Positions 49,825 through 59,249 of a DNA stretch of 64,000 nt are shown here, in pieces; positions within the stretch are counted from its first letter, which is position 1; every line of letters starts with the position of its first letter. This stretch comes from Hylemonella sp. (GTDB lineage Bacteria; Pseudomonadota; Gammaproteobacteria; Burkholderiales; Burkholderiaceae_C). Position numbers and translations under genes: made by a program. The notes beneath the pieces are model-generated. The model ran no database searches, was not told the DNA's origin, and was given only the letters and a program-made list of their open reading frames with translations. Location: NCBI RefSeq assembly GCF_027532185.1, contig NZ_JAPZSV010000001.1, positions 248,001-312,000 on the forward strand, written 5' to 3'.

Positions 49825-50598
49825 CTACAACTGACGCTGGATCAGGCTGCCCTTGAAGAGCACGGGACCGGTCGGTCCGCCCGCGCCGGGCACGCCGCCC
49901 AGCGGCTCCAGGCTGATGGCCAGCGTGGGCACTTCGCGCACATCGGCTTCACCCGCGGTGAGTTTGACCAGCGGCCCCTGACCCAGCACGCCCAGCGAGC
50001 GCGGCGCGCCGGCTGGCGGCAGGGCCCAGAGCTGCAGGGATTTGTCACGGCCCTCCTGGTAGCTGCCGACACGCTGCAGGACCAGGGTGTTGTTCTTGGG
50101 GTCAAAGGTCACGAGCATGGACGCCGTGGACCGATCGTCTGCCAGCACGGCCACATACTGAATCTGTGGCGTGGCCTGCAGCTGCTGGCGCAGCTCGGCG
50201 ATCTGGGCGCCCGACTGTGTGCGTAAATCTTCGTTGACCTGCAGGCCCACGACCACGGCCGCCACGGTGGCCAAGGCGCCCGCCGCGGCCACACTGCGCC
50301 AGACGAAAAGGCTTTGCCACCAGCCGTTGCCGGCTGCAGGCTTCATGGCGCGCGCCGTCTGGGCCTGAAGCTGCAATTGGTTGTGGATACGGGTCCAGAC
50401 ATAGGCGGGTGGTTCGATGGCTGGCTGCAGCTCGGTCAGGCCGGCCAGCCGACCTTGCCAATGCTGGCAGGCGCGTTGCACGGCGGGCTGCTGCCGCGCC
50501 ACGGTCTCGAAACGACGGCGCGCGCCACCGCGCAGCGTGCCCAGGGCGTAACTGGCCGCGAGGCGATCGAGCAGTTCGGGATGGTCTTGGAATCTCAT
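49825..50598 (-). CDS. Anti-sigma factor (RskA-like)
   Basis: 257 aa. A cytoplasmic N-terminal domain (1-95; LLDRLAASYALGTLRGGARRRFETV) binds the sigma factor, a single membrane helix spans about 99-120, and a periplasmic C-terminal domain (SLQLWALPPAGAPRSLGVL, VFEGSLI-like VLFKGSLI ending) follows, as in RskA. It lacks the HxxxCxxC zinc motif. It begins 9 bp after the sigma factor stop. It should hold the sigma factor at the membrane until an envelope signal releases it. Confidence 0.9.
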   Translation of the reverse strand: MRFQDHPELLDRLAASYALGTLRGGARRRFETVARQQPAVQRACQHWQGRLAGLTELQPAIEPPAYVWTRIHNQLQLQAQTARAMKPAAGNGWWQSLFVWRSVAAAGALATVAAVVVGLQVNEDLRTQSGAQIAELRQQLQATPQIQYVAVLADDRSTASMLVTFDPKNNTLVLQRVGSYQEGRDKSLQLWALPPAGAPRSLGVLGQGPLVKLTAGEADVREVPTLAISLEPLGGVPGAGGPTGPVLFKGSLIQRQL

Positions 50599-50607
50599 GG
50601 TCGTATC

Positions 50608-51183
50608 TCAGTGCGCGCCGGCCATGCAGCCACGCAATTGGTTCAGACCGCGACGGATCCAGGTCTTGACGGTGCCCAAGGGCAGACGCAGCTGCTCGGC
50701 CAGCTCCAGGTGGCTGAGGTCGCGCAGATAGGCCAGGCTGAGGACTTCGCGCTGCCGGTTCTCGAGCTGCTGCAAGCAGCGGTGCAAGGCACGCGCCTGC
50801 TGGCTGGCCTGGACCTGATCGACAGGGTTGGGGGCGTCGCCCTCCAGGGTCTCGGCCAGGGCGTCGTCCAGCTCCTCGGTGCTGTCGGCGCGCTCGGCCG
50901 CGCGCCGCCGCAAGAGGTCCAGGGCGCGGCTGCGCACGATGAGACCCATCCAGGCCATCGGCGGGCTCAGGCTCGCGCGGTAATCACCGGCCGAGCGCCA
51001 GATGTACAGATAGCTCTCCTGCACCACGTCTTCGGCCCACTCCCGATGCCGCACCACCCGCATGGCCAGGCCGAACAGCAGAGGCGAGGTGCGTGCGTAC
51101 AGCGACTTCAGCGCTGACGCATCCTGTAGCGCGACCTGGTCGAGCAGGGCCGTCAGTTCCAAATCCTGGGCTTCGAGCATCAT
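50608..51183 (-). CDS. ECF-type RNA polymerase sigma factor
   Basis: 191 aa. Region 2 (LLFGLAMRVVRHREWAEDVVQESYLYIWRSAGDY) and region 4 (LENRQREVLSLAYLRDLSHLELAEQLRLPLGTVKTWIRRGLNQL) are clear, and no regions 1 or 3 are present. The start is at one of two adjacent ATGs (51183 or 51180). A frame extends to 51285 but would begin only 6 bp past the predicted -10. It is paired with an RskA-like anti-sigma factor and has its own ECF-type promoter, so positive autoregulation is likely. Confidence 0.92.
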   Translation of the reverse strand: MMLEAQDLELTALLDQVALQDASALKSLYARTSPLLFGLAMRVVRHREWAEDVVQESYLYIWRSAGDYRASLSPPMAWMGLIVRSRALDLLRRRAAERADSTEELDDALAETLEGDAPNPVDQVQASQQARALHRCLQQLENRQREVLSLAYLRDLSHLELAEQLRLPLGTVKTWIRRGLNQLRGCMAGAH

Positions 51184-51290
51184 GGCGCGATTGTGCTCGA
51201 TCCGGATCCAGCGAGCCTCACGCGCGCGGCGTGAGACGGCAGACCACAGTGTCTGCAGACGGGGGCCATGACAGATGATCTGCATGGGAT

Positions 51291-51320
51291 GGATACGCCG
51301 TGCAGGGCCACGCGGATTCA
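51291..51320 (-). promoter_or_regulatory. Predicted autoregulatory ECF-sigma promoter
   Basis: On the minus strand: TGAATCC (51320-51314), 16-bp spacer, CGTATCC (51297-51291). Same bases and spacing as the sites at 49759-49788 and 51356-51385. It points at the sigma factor gene, about 108 bp upstream of its start, leaving a ~100-nt leader. Confidence 0.8.
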
Positions 51321-51329
51321 GCCCGGCCC

Positions 51330-51341
51330 ATATCCGGATAT
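51330..51341. promoter_or_regulatory. 12-bp palindrome between the divergent ECF promoters
   Basis: ATATCCGGATAT is a perfect palindrome placed between the -35 elements of the two divergent predicted promoters (9 bp from one and 14 bp from the other). It could be a site for an additional regulator of both. Confidence 0.4.
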
Positions 51342-51355
51342 CACCAGGGGTCTCT

Positions 51356-51385
51356 TGAATCCGGATGCAAGGTCCTTGCGTATCC
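51356..51385 (+). promoter_or_regulatory. Predicted ECF-sigma promoter of the DUF3455 lipoprotein gene
   Basis: TGAATCC (51356-51362), 16-bp spacer, CGTATCC (51379-51385). It matches the two minus-strand sites exactly in both hexamer regions and in spacing. The DUF3455 start is 94 bp downstream. Confidence 0.8.
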
Positions 51386-51479
51386 CTTCTGTCGGCACCT
51401 CATGCGCCGATGCTGGACCGGCCGGCGTCACCTGCCGGGACCACGGCTTTTTTTCGCCACATCTTCAAGGAGTTCAACG

Positions 51480-52031
51480 ATGACCACCCGTACCCTCACC
51501 GCCCTGGCGGCCGCCACCCTGCTTTCTGCCTGCGCCATGTCCGGCGGTGGCATGTCCACGCCGAGCTCTGCACAGACCGGTGTGCCCGACGCCGTGAAGG
51601 TGCCGGCCGGCCACAAAGCGGTGCTGGAAACCGTGGGTGTGGGCGAGATCACCTACGAATGCCGCGCCAAAAAGGACATGGCGGGCGCCTTCGAGTGGGT
51701 CTTTGTCGGACCCGAGGCCCGCCTGATGGATCGCAGTGGCAAGGATGTGGGCCGTTACTACGGCCCGCCCGCCACCTGGGCCAGCAACGATGGCTCGCGC
51801 ATCACGGGCGTCCAGCTCGCCGTGGCCCCCGGTGGTGAAGGGAATATCCCGCTGCAACTGGTCAAGGCCAATCCGGCCATGGGCATGGGCGCCATGCAAG
51901 GCGTGAGCCATATCCAGCGCCTGGCCACCCGCGGTGGTGTGGCGCCGGCCCAGGCCTGCGCCATAGGCAACGTCGGTCAGAAGTCGGTGGTCAAGTACCA
52001 GGCCGACTACATCTTCTGGCGCGCGGTCTGA
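51480..52031 (+). CDS. DUF3455 putative lipoprotein
   Basis: 183 aa. A lipoprotein signal ends in LLSAC (Cys18), followed by a Ser/Gly-rich linker and the DUF3455 domain (VPAGHKAVLETVGVGEITYECRAKKDMAGAFEWVFVGPEARL split over two strands, KYQADYIFWRAV at the end). Function is unknown. AAGGAG lies 8 bases before the ATG. It is divergent from the ECF sigma gene and shares its promoter motif, so it is a likely target. Its 3' end faces argH with 19 bp between. Confidence 0.82.
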   Translation: MTTRTLTALAAATLLSACAMSGGGMSTPSSAQTGVPDAVKVPAGHKAVLETVGVGEITYECRAKKDMAGAFEWVFVGPEARLMDRSGKDVGRYYGPPATWASNDGSRITGVQLAVAPGGEGNIPLQLVKANPAMGMGAMQGVSHIQRLATRGGVAPAQACAIGNVGQKSVVKYQADYIFWRAV

Positions 52032-52050
52032 TCCGGCACCGCGGCACGGC

Positions 52051-53484
52051 TCAGCCGAGCCGTGTGCGGTGGCGTTCGATCTGTAGCTTCACCTGGGCCG
52101 GCGCCGTGCCGCCCAGGGTGGAGCGTGCGTTGAGGGAACCGCGCAGCGAGAGCACGTCATAGACGTCCTTCTCGATCTTGGGGTGGAAGCCCTGCAGCAC
52201 GGCCAGAGGCAGTTCGGACAGGTCGCAAGCATGGCTGACGGCGGCCTTGACCGCGTGCGCCACGGTCTCGTGCGCATCGCGGAAAGGCAGGCCTTTCTTG
52301 ACCAGGTAATCCGCCAGGTCGGTGGCCGTGGCATAGCCCTTGAGCGCCGCCTGTTCCATGGCCTGGGCGTTGACGGTGATACCGCCTTCCAGCTTGCCGG
52401 TGGCGGGGTTCAGCTGACCACCCACCATCTCGGTGAAGATGCGCAGCGTGTCCTTCAAGGTGTCCACCGTGTCGAACAGCGGCTCCTTGTCTTCCTGGTT
52501 GTCCTTGTTGTAGGCCAGGGGCTGCCCCTTCATCAGGGTGATCAGGCCCATGAGGTGGCCCACCACACGGCCGGTCTTGCCGCGAGCGAGCTCGGGCACA
52601 TCCGGGTTCTTCTTCTGCGGCATGATGGACGAGCCGGTGGTGAAGCGGTCGGCGATGCGGATGAAGCCAAAATTCTGGCTCATCCAGAGAATCAGTTCTT
52701 CACTGAAGCGGCTGATGTGCACCATGACCAGCGAGGCGGCCGCCGTGAATTCGATGGCAAAGTCGCGGTCGCTGACGGCGTCCAGGCTGTTCTGGCACAC
52801 ACCCTCCATACCCAGCGTCTTCGCGACGCGCTCTCGGTCCAGCGGGTAACTGGTGCCAGCCAGCGCAGCGCTGCCCAGGGGCAGGCGATTGACGCGGCGG
52901 CGCACATCGGCCATGCGCTCGGCGTCACGCGCGAACATCTCCACATAGGCCAGCATGTGGTGGCCAAAGCTCACGGGCTGGGCCACCTGCAGGTGGGTGA
53001 AGCCGGGCAGGATCACGTCCACGTTCTGCTCGGCCACGGTCAGCAGGGCTTTCTGCAGGTCGGACAGCAGATTGCCGATGAGATCGATCTCGCCGCGCAG
53101 CCACAGGCGCACGTCGGTGGCCACCTGGTCGTTGCGGCTGCGGCCCGTGTGCAGGCGCTTGCCAGCGTCCCCCACCAGTTGCGTGAGACGGGCCTCGATG
53201 TTGAGGTGCACATCCTCCAGGTCCAGCTTCCATTCGAAGGTGCCGCCCTCAATCTCGGCGCGGATCTGGGCCATGCCTTTCTGGATGGCCGCCAGATCCT
53301 CGGCACCGATGATCTTCTGCGCGGCCAGCATCTCGGCATGGGCCAGGCTGCCGGTGATGTCGGCGTCCCACAGGCGCTTGTCGAAGAAGACACTGGCCGT
53401 GTAACGCTTGACCAGCTCGCTCATGGGTTCAGAGAACAGCGCCGACCAGGCCTGGGATTTGGTGTCGAGTTGGTTGTGGGACAT
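52051..53484 (-). CDS. argH: Argininosuccinate lyase
   Basis: 477 aa, family length. It splits argininosuccinate into arginine and fumarate. [12 protein letters not shown] is the fumarase/aspartase superfamily signature; [13 protein letters not shown] and [15 protein letters not shown] are further active-site regions. It is divergent from the AlgZ-like kinase gene with 100 bp between, an arrangement also seen in Pseudomonas (argH-algZ-algR). The gap holds a direct repeat GGCGATC (from 53517 and 53534) of unknown role. Confidence 0.97.
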   Translation of the reverse strand: MSHNQLDTKSQAWSALFSEPMSELVKRYTASVFFDKRLWDADITGSLAHAEMLAAQKIIGAEDLAAIQKGMAQIRAEIEGGTFEWKLDLEDVHLNIEARLTQLVGDAGKRLHTGRSRNDQVATDVRLWLRGEIDLIGNLLSDLQKALLTVAEQNVDVILPGFTHLQVAQPVSFGHHMLAYVEMFARDAERMADVRRRVNRLPLGSAALAGTSYPLDRERVAKTLGMEGVCQNSLDAVSDRDFAIEFTAAASLVMVHISRFSEELILWMSQNFGFIRIADRFTTGSSIMPQKKNPDVPELARGKTGRVVGHLMGLITLMKGQPLAYNKDNQEDKEPLFDTVDTLKDTLRIFTEMVGGQLNPATGKLEGGITVNAQAMEQAALKGYATATDLADYLVKKGLPFRDAHETVAHAVKAAVSHACDLSELPLAVLQGFHPKIEKDVYDVLSLRGSLNARSTLGGTAPAQVKLQIERHRTRLG

Positions 53485-53584
53485 GGTGGGCGAGGTGGGT
53501 GGTTGGGGACGGGGCAGGCGATCGTCATTTGGCGATCAGGGCTAATTCACCAATAATCGGGTGCGGCCCCAGGGTCGCCTCCGT

Positions 53585-54622
53585 ATGAAAGATACCCAGA
53601 TTTTATCGGCCTTCCATGAGCTGCCGGCGGAACGACCCGCGCGCAGCGTCACCGCCCAGCCGCTGTACGACGCCTGCCAGGTGGGCGTGGCCCTGCGGGC
53701 CGTGCTGTTTGTGGAGGTGGCCATGGGCGTAGGCGCCCTCTACATGGCCGACACGCCACTCGACTGGCTGCTGCGTCTGGCCCTGCTGACCGGCAGTGCC
53801 TTGCCGGCTACCGTGTTCTGGCTGGTCGTGGCCTGTCTGTTCAAACGACCGCTCGCCCGCCTGCCCCGCCCCGCCCAGTACGGGGCCGGCGTGGCCCTGG
53901 GCATGCTGGCCGGGCTCTACGGTTGCAGCATGCTGGTGCTGGCCGGCCTGCTGGCCCCCGCACCCTGGGTGGCCAGCGGTGCCACCGGCGCCTTGCTGGC
54001 CGGCGTGCTGGTGGCCGTGCTGGCGCTGCGCGCGCGCGGACGCCTGCCGGCGGATACGGCGGCACGGCTGTCGGAGCTGCAGTCGCGCATCCGCCCGCAT
54101 TTCCTCTTCAACACGCTCAACAGCGCCATTGCCCTGGTGCGTGCCGAGCCGGCCAAGGCCGAGGCCCTGCTCGAAGACCTCAGCGATCTGTTCCGCCATG
54201 CGCTCGTGGACCAGGGGGAGTCGGTCACGCTGGCCGACGAGATTGCGCTGGCGCGCCGCTATCTGGACATCGAGCAGGTGCGCTTTGGCGAGCGCCTGCA
54301 GCTCGATTGGGCGCTGGATCCACAGGCCGAAGAGGCCCGCCTGCCCCCGTTGCTGCTGCAACCCCTGCTGGAAAACGCCGTGCGCCATGGCGTGGAGCCC
54401 AGCCCCACGGGCGCGCAGATCCGCATCTCCACGCAAAGGCGCGGCTCCAGCGTGGTGATCAAGGTGACCAACACGGTCCCCGCCGGTCCCGGCCCGCAGG
54501 GCCATGGCGTCGCTTTGGGCAATGTGCGCGACCGGTTGCGCCTGTTGCATGATGTCCAGTGCAGTTTTCAGACCGTGCACAAGGACGGTGTGCACCAGGT
54601 GCGCATCGAAGTACCGGCATAA
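53585..54622 (+). CDS. Sensor histidine kinase of the LytS/AlgZ (FimS) type
   Basis: 345 aa. Four or so membrane helices (from about 37 to 150) precede the His-kinase domain: RIRPHFLFNTLNSAI with His172, then LLLQPLLENAVRHGVEP and GVALGNVRDRLRLLHD as ATP-binding parts. This kinase type lacks a classic periplasmic sensor domain. It pairs with the LytTR regulator 40 bp downstream. In Pseudomonas the orthologous pair controls alginate and type IV pili; a link to the minor pilin cassette here is only a guess. Confidence 0.87.
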   Translation: MKDTQILSAFHELPAERPARSVTAQPLYDACQVGVALRAVLFVEVAMGVGALYMADTPLDWLLRLALLTGSALPATVFWLVVACLFKRPLARLPRPAQYGAGVALGMLAGLYGCSMLVLAGLLAPAPWVASGATGALLAGVLVAVLALRARGRLPADTAARLSELQSRIRPHFLFNTLNSAIALVRAEPAKAEALLEDLSDLFRHALVDQGESVTLADEIALARRYLDIEQVRFGERLQLDWALDPQAEEARLPPLLLQPLLENAVRHGVEPSPTGAQIRISTQRRGSSVVIKVTNTVPAGPGPQGHGVALGNVRDRLRLLHDVQCSFQTVHKDGVHQVRIEVPA

Positions 54623-54662
54623 GCGGCAAGAACGATCAGCCAAGACAGAGGGAGGCCCAAAC

Positions 54663-55412
54663 ATGAACCAGACCCTGCGTGCGCTCATCGTCGACGACGA
54701 GGCCCTGGCGCGCAGCCGCCTGCGCACCCTGCTGGGCGACTGCAAGCTGCCCGCCGCCCTGGTGGAAGGCGAAGCCGCCAACGCGACCCAGGCGGTGGAG
54801 CTGTTGCGCCGGCAGGCCTATGACCTGGCCCTGCTGGACATCCACATGCCCGGCGCCGACGGCCTGGCCCTGGCCCAGACCCTGCGCACGCTGCCGCATC
54901 CACCCATGGTGGTGTTTGTCACGGCCCACACCGAGCACGCCGTGCAGGCCTTCGAGCTGGAGGCGGTGGACTACCTGACCAAGCCAGTGCGCTTAGAACG
55001 CCTGCAGCAGGCCTTGCAGAAAGCCGAGCGTCTGTTGCGCAGCCGCGGTGACGCGCCCCTGGAGACGGCGGGCGAGGTGCTGCTGATCCAGGAGCGCGGC
55101 CGCACCGAGCGCGTGCCCCTGGCCGAGGTGCTCTACTTCAAGGCTGAACTCAAGTACATCACTGTGCGCACCCCGGCCAAGACCTATATCCTGGACGGTG
55201 CGCTCAGCGAGCTCGAAGAGAAGTATGGCGGGCGTTTCCTACGCATCCACCGCAATGCGCTCGTCGCGCGGCGCGCGGTACGCGCGATCGAGAAGCACGA
55301 GGACCCGGAGGAAGGCGAGGGCTGGGCCGTGCGCCTGAGCGGCGTCGAGGAGATGCTCACGGTGTCACGACGCCAGCTCGCCGCCGTGCGCGAAGCCATC
55401 GCCGCGAACTGA
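54663..55412 (+). CDS. LytTR-type response regulator (AlgR-like)
   Basis: 249 aa. Receiver domain with Asp11-Asp12, phospho-acceptor Asp59 (DLALLDIHMPGADG) and Lys of YLTKPVRLERL; LytTR DNA-binding domain from about 140 (VLYFKAELKYITVRTPAKTYILDG, FLRIHRNALVARRAV). The start at 54663 has GAGGGAGG upstream. In Pseudomonas hemC follows algR; here the hem operon is about 50 kb away. Confidence 0.92.
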   Translation: MNQTLRALIVDDEALARSRLRTLLGDCKLPAALVEGEAANATQAVELLRRQAYDLALLDIHMPGADGLALAQTLRTLPHPPMVVFVTAHTEHAVQAFELEAVDYLTKPVRLERLQQALQKAERLLRSRGDAPLETAGEVLLIQERGRTERVPLAEVLYFKAELKYITVRTPAKTYILDGALSELEEKYGGRFLRIHRNALVARRAVRAIEKHEDPEEGEGWAVRLSGVEEMLTVSRRQLAAVREAIAAN

Positions 55413-55434
55413 CAGCCCCCAACCGGAGACCCTC

Positions 55435-56190
55435 ATGCTGGAACTGCTCACGGCCCCCCAGGCCTGGATCGCCTTCGCCACGCTGACAGCGCTCGAGCTG
55501 GTGCTGGGGATCGACAACATCATCTTCATCTCCATCCTGGTTGACAAGCTCCCGGAGGCGCAGCGCGTGCTGGCGCGGCGGCTCGGCCTGTTCATGGCCA
55601 TGTTCATGCGCATCGGCCTGCTGATGCTGCTGTCCTGGATCATCGGTCTGGTGGCTCCCCTGTTCACCGTGGCCGGGCAGGAGATCTCCGGGCGCGACCT
55701 GATTCTCATTGCGGGCGGTCTCTTCCTGCTCTGGAAGAGCGTCGGCGAGATTCACCAGTCGCTGGAGGGTGCGGAGGGCCATGCCTCGGGTGCGGTGAAG
55801 GCGACGTTTGCCGCCGTGATCCTGCAGATCATGGTGATCGATCTGGTGTTCTCGCTGGACTCCATCATCACCGCGGTCGGCATGGTGGACGATGTCCGGA
55901 TCATGGTTGCGGCGGTGATCGTCTCCGTCGTCCTGATGATGCTGTTCGCCGGTGCCATCGGTCGCTTCGTGTCGGCACACCCGAGCATCAAGATGCTGGC
56001 ACTGTCCTTCCTGGTGGTGGTCGGTGTGGTCCTGATCGCCGAGGGCTTCGAACATCACGTGCCCAAAGGCTACGTCTACTTCGCCATGGCCTTCTCCCTG
56101 GGCGTGGAGATGCTCAACATCCGCATGCGCAAGCGTGCCGCCAAGCCCGTGCACCTGCACACGGAGTACACCCGCGAAGACGGCCGCTGA
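55435..56190 (+). CDS. TerC-family membrane protein
   Basis: 251 aa with seven or so membrane helices. LVLGIDNIIFISI and IDLVFSLDSIITAVGM hold the paired intramembrane acidic residues of TerC proteins, which are linked to metal (Mn2+) export during membrane protein maturation or to tellurite resistance. No ter genes are nearby, so a housekeeping metal role is likelier. GGAGA lies before the ATG. Convergent with lolA, 20 bp apart. Confidence 0.9.
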   Translation: MLELLTAPQAWIAFATLTALELVLGIDNIIFISILVDKLPEAQRVLARRLGLFMAMFMRIGLLMLLSWIIGLVAPLFTVAGQEISGRDLILIAGGLFLLWKSVGEIHQSLEGAEGHASGAVKATFAAVILQIMVIDLVFSLDSIITAVGMVDDVRIMVAAVIVSVVLMMLFAGAIGRFVSAHPSIKMLALSFLVVVGVVLIAEGFEHHVPKGYVYFAMAFSLGVEMLNIRMRKRAAKPVHLHTEYTREDGR

Positions 56191-56210
56191 GGCGACCCTG
56201 GCGACCCGTC

Positions 56211-56864
56211 CTACTGGCGGATCACGTCGGCGCCGGCCGGCGGCTTGAAGCGGAAGGTCTCGGGCGGCAGGCTCACATTGAGCTGCACCTTGTTGAAGGT
56301 CAGCAGTGAGCGCTGGCCGAAGCTGTCGACGATCTCCAGCGCGGCGAGTTCAGCCGTCTTCCTGCCACCCTGCTCCACTTCACGCAGACCCACGCGCACG
56401 CTTTGCACCTGACCGTCGCGAGTGCGTGGCGTGGCCTGCACCCACTGCAGGCCGTCGCGTTCGGGCGCATTGGCCAGCTGGTAGTCGGCCTGCAGAGCCT
56501 GCAGGTCGGGTGCCGCGGCAATCAAGGCCGCTGGCGTGCTGCCCAAGGCGCTGGCCTGGGCGCGGGCCGTGACCTGGTTCAGGTCGACGTCGTACAGCCA
56601 CAGGGTCTGGCCGTCGGCCACGATGGTCTGCGGCAGGGGCTTGCCGTAGACGAAGCGGAAGCGCCCGGGGCGCTGGAACTCGAAGGTGCCGCTGGAGTTA
56701 CGCGTGCGCGCCGTCTGGCCCTCGCGCGGCGGCGAGGTCACGACCTGGCTGAACTCGGCGCGGCCGCTGGCCGCGGTCTTGAGGAAGAGCTCCAGAGCAC
56801 CCAGGCCGTCAGCCTGCGCCGTGGCACCGAAAGCGACGAAACAGAGAGCAAACAGTTTTTTCAT
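56211..56864 (-). CDS. lolA: Outer-membrane lipoprotein carrier LolA
   Basis: 217 aa. A signal peptide (1-18, ending ATAQA) precedes the LolA beta-sheet fold (AEFSQVVTSPPREGQTART, GTFEFQRPGRFRFVYGKPLPQTIVADGQTLWLYDVDLNQV split over strands). It carries lipoproteins from LolCDE to LolB. The ATG at 56864 is preferred; a GTG at 56873 overlaps the ftsK stop and would add three residues. Classic ftsK-lolA order. Confidence 0.93.
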   Translation of the reverse strand: MKKLFALCFVAFGATAQADGLGALELFLKTAASGRAEFSQVVTSPPREGQTARTRNSSGTFEFQRPGRFRFVYGKPLPQTIVADGQTLWLYDVDLNQVTARAQASALGSTPAALIAAAPDLQALQADYQLANAPERDGLQWVQATPRTRDGQVQSVRVGLREVEQGGRKTAELAALEIVDSFGQRSLLTFNKVQLNVSLPPETFRFKPPAGADVIRQ

Positions 56865-56869
56865 AGGAC

Positions 56870-59215
56870 TCACTCGGCACGGGCCGGCACAAGGATGTCG
56901 CGCTGGCCGTTGGTGCTCATGGCGCTGACAAGGCCCGCCTTTTCCATGTCTTCCACCAAGCGCGCGGCGCGGTTGTAGCCGATCTTGAGGTGACGCTGCA
57001 CGAGCGAGATGCTGGCCTTGCGGTTCTTCAGCACGATCTCCACGGCTTGGTCGTACATCGGGTCCTTCTCGCCGCTGGGGCCGCCCTCGCCCAGCGGGCC
57101 GTCCTCGCCGTCGACCGTGCCGCCCTCGAGCACACCCTCGATGTAGTCGGGCTCGCCCTGGCTCTTGAGGTAGCTCACGACACGGTGCACTTCCTCATCG
57201 CTGACAAAGGCACCGTGCACCCGGATGGGCAGGCCTGTGCCGCTGGCCATGTAGAGCATGTCGCCCATGCCCAGCAGGGCCTCGGCCCCCATCTGGTCGA
57301 GGATGGTGCGGCTGTCGATCTTGCTGCTGACCTGGAAGGCGATGCGGGTCGGAATGTTGGCCTTGATCAGGCCCGTGATCACGTCCACGCTGGGACGCTG
57401 GGTGGCCAGGATCAGGTGGATGCCGGCAGCCCGCGCCTTCTGCGCCAGGCGCGCGATCAGCTCCTCGATCTTCTTGCCCACAACCATCATGAGGTCGGCC
57501 AGCTCGTCGATGATGACCACGATGTGCGGCAGACGGTCCAGCGGCTCCGGCGATTCGGGTGTGAGGCTGAAGGGGTTGTAGATGAACTGTTCCTTGGCCT
57601 TGGCCTCGTCGATCTTGTGGTTGTAACCGGCCAGGTTGCGCACGCCCAGCTTGCTCATGAGCTTGTAGCGGCGCTCCATCTCGGCCACGCACCAGTTCAG
57701 GCCGTGCGCGGCCTGCTTCATGTCGGTGACCACGGGCGCGAGCAGGTGCGGGATACCCTCGTAGACCGACATCTCCAGCATCTTGGGGTCGATCATGAGC
57801 AGGCGCACGTCGCGCGCTTCGGCCTTGTAGAGCAGGGAGAGGATCATGGCGTTGATCCCCACCGACTTGCCCGAACCCGTGGTACCGGCCACGAGTACGT
57901 GCGGCATCTTGGCCAGGTCGGCCACGATGGGATTGCCCACGATGTCCTTGCCCAGGCCCATGGTCAGCATGGACTTGGCCTCGTTGTAGACCTGCGAGCC
58001 CAGGATCTCGGACAGGCGGATGGACTGGCGCTTGGCATTGGGCAGCTCCAGCGCCATGTAGTTTTTGCCTGGGATGGTCTCGACCACGCGGATGGACACC
58101 AGGCTCAGCGAGCGCGCGAGGTCCTTGGCCAAGCCCACGATCTGCGAGCCTTTGACGCCCGTGGCCGGCTCGATCTCGTAGCGCGTGATGACCGGGCCGG
58201 GCTGGGCCAGCACCACGCGCACCTCGACGCCGAAGTCCTTGAGCTTCTTCTCGATCAGGCGGCTGGTCATCTCCAGCGTCTCGGGCGAGACGCTCTCCTG
58301 CCGGCCCTGGGCGCCGTCGAGCAGATCCACCTGGGGCAGCTTGGAATCGGGCAGATCGGCAAACAGCGGCTTTTGCCGCTCCTTGGCCACGCGCACGCTT
58401 TGCGGCACCTCGGCCAGCACGGGCTCGATCAGCACCGGCGGGGCATGGTGCTCAATGATCTCCTCGCGCTCCTCCAGCACCCCCTCTTCGCGCTCACGCG
58501 CGGCACGCTGCCCCAGGGCTAGGTCCTGCGCCATCTCGCGCTTGGCGCGACGCGATTCAATGAAGTCCTGCACCCCGGCACCGATGCGCTCGGCCACGTG
58601 ACCCCAGGAAAAACGGAACACCAGCGCCACGGCCAGCACCCACAGGCCGATGGCCAGCAGGGCCGAGCCTGTCACCCCCAGCCAGCGCGCCGCCAGTGGG
58701 CCGATCCAGTAGCCGAGCACGCCACCCGCATGCCCCGGCAGATGCGGCTCCAGGCTGTAGAAGCGCGACCACTCGATGGCCGTGCTGGCCAGCATCAGCA
58801 GGGCCAAGCCGATCCAGAAACTCCAGCGGCTGGCCACGAAGCGCGCCAGGCGTGAGGGGCGCGGGGCGTTCTCATCGACCAGCTCGGGGCCGCGCAGCCA
58901 GCGCGCCAGGGCCGCCAGCCAGCTGCGCACGGCGGCGGCAAAGCACCACCAGACCGAGAAACCGAAGAGGTAATAGCTGGCGTCGGCAATCCAGGCCCCG
59001 AGCTGGCCGCCGCGGTTGCGTACCGGCGCACCGTCGCCCGAGGTGGACCAGGCCGGATCGAGCAGGGTGTGGCTCAGCAGAGCCAACAGCCAGTAGGCCA
59101 GCAGCACGAGACTGATGAAGAGCAGGACCTCGCCGGCCAGGCGGCTGCGACCGCTGCGGGCGGGCGCCGCAGCGCCGGAATCGTCGGAATGGAGCGTGTG
59201 GAGTCGGTAGGTCAT
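56870..59215 (-). CDS. ftsK: DNA translocase FtsK
   Basis: 781 aa. Four membrane helices lie in the first ~205 residues, followed by a short linker and the motor domain: Walker [12 protein letters not shown] (near 440), Walker [14 protein letters not shown], and a C-terminal gamma winged helix ([25 protein letters not shown]) that recognises KOPS sites. It acts at the septum in chromosome segregation. The linker is short, so the protein is of the compact type. Confidence 0.97.
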   Translation of the reverse strand: MTYRLHTLHSDDSGAAAPARSGRSRLAGEVLLFISLVLLAYWLLALLSHTLLDPAWSTSGDGAPVRNRGGQLGAWIADASYYLFGFSVWWCFAAAVRSWLAALARWLRGPELVDENAPRPSRLARFVASRWSFWIGLALLMLASTAIEWSRFYSLEPHLPGHAGGVLGYWIGPLAARWLGVTGSALLAIGLWVLAVALVFRFSWGHVAERIGAGVQDFIESRRAKREMAQDLALGQRAAREREEGVLEEREEIIEHHAPPVLIEPVLAEVPQSVRVAKERQKPLFADLPDSKLPQVDLLDGAQGRQESVSPETLEMTSRLIEKKLKDFGVEVRVVLAQPGPVITRYEIEPATGVKGSQIVGLAKDLARSLSLVSIRVVETIPGKNYMALELPNAKRQSIRLSEILGSQVYNEAKSMLTMGLGKDIVGNPIVADLAKMPHVLVAGTTGSGKSVGINAMILSLLYKAEARDVRLLMIDPKMLEMSVYEGIPHLLAPVVTDMKQAAHGLNWCVAEMERRYKLMSKLGVRNLAGYNHKIDEAKAKEQFIYNPFSLTPESPEPLDRLPHIVVIIDELADLMMVVGKKIEELIARLAQKARAAGIHLILATQRPSVDVITGLIKANIPTRIAFQVSSKIDSRTILDQMGAEALLGMGDMLYMASGTGLPIRVHGAFVSDEEVHRVVSYLKSQGEPDYIEGVLEGGTVDGEDGPLGEGGPSGEKDPMYDQAVEIVLKNRKASISLVQRHLKIGYNRAARLVEDMEKAGLVSAMSTNGQRDILVPARAE

Positions 59216-59249
59216 GGAGGGGAATCAGGCCCGCGCAGGGGCTGCCGCT

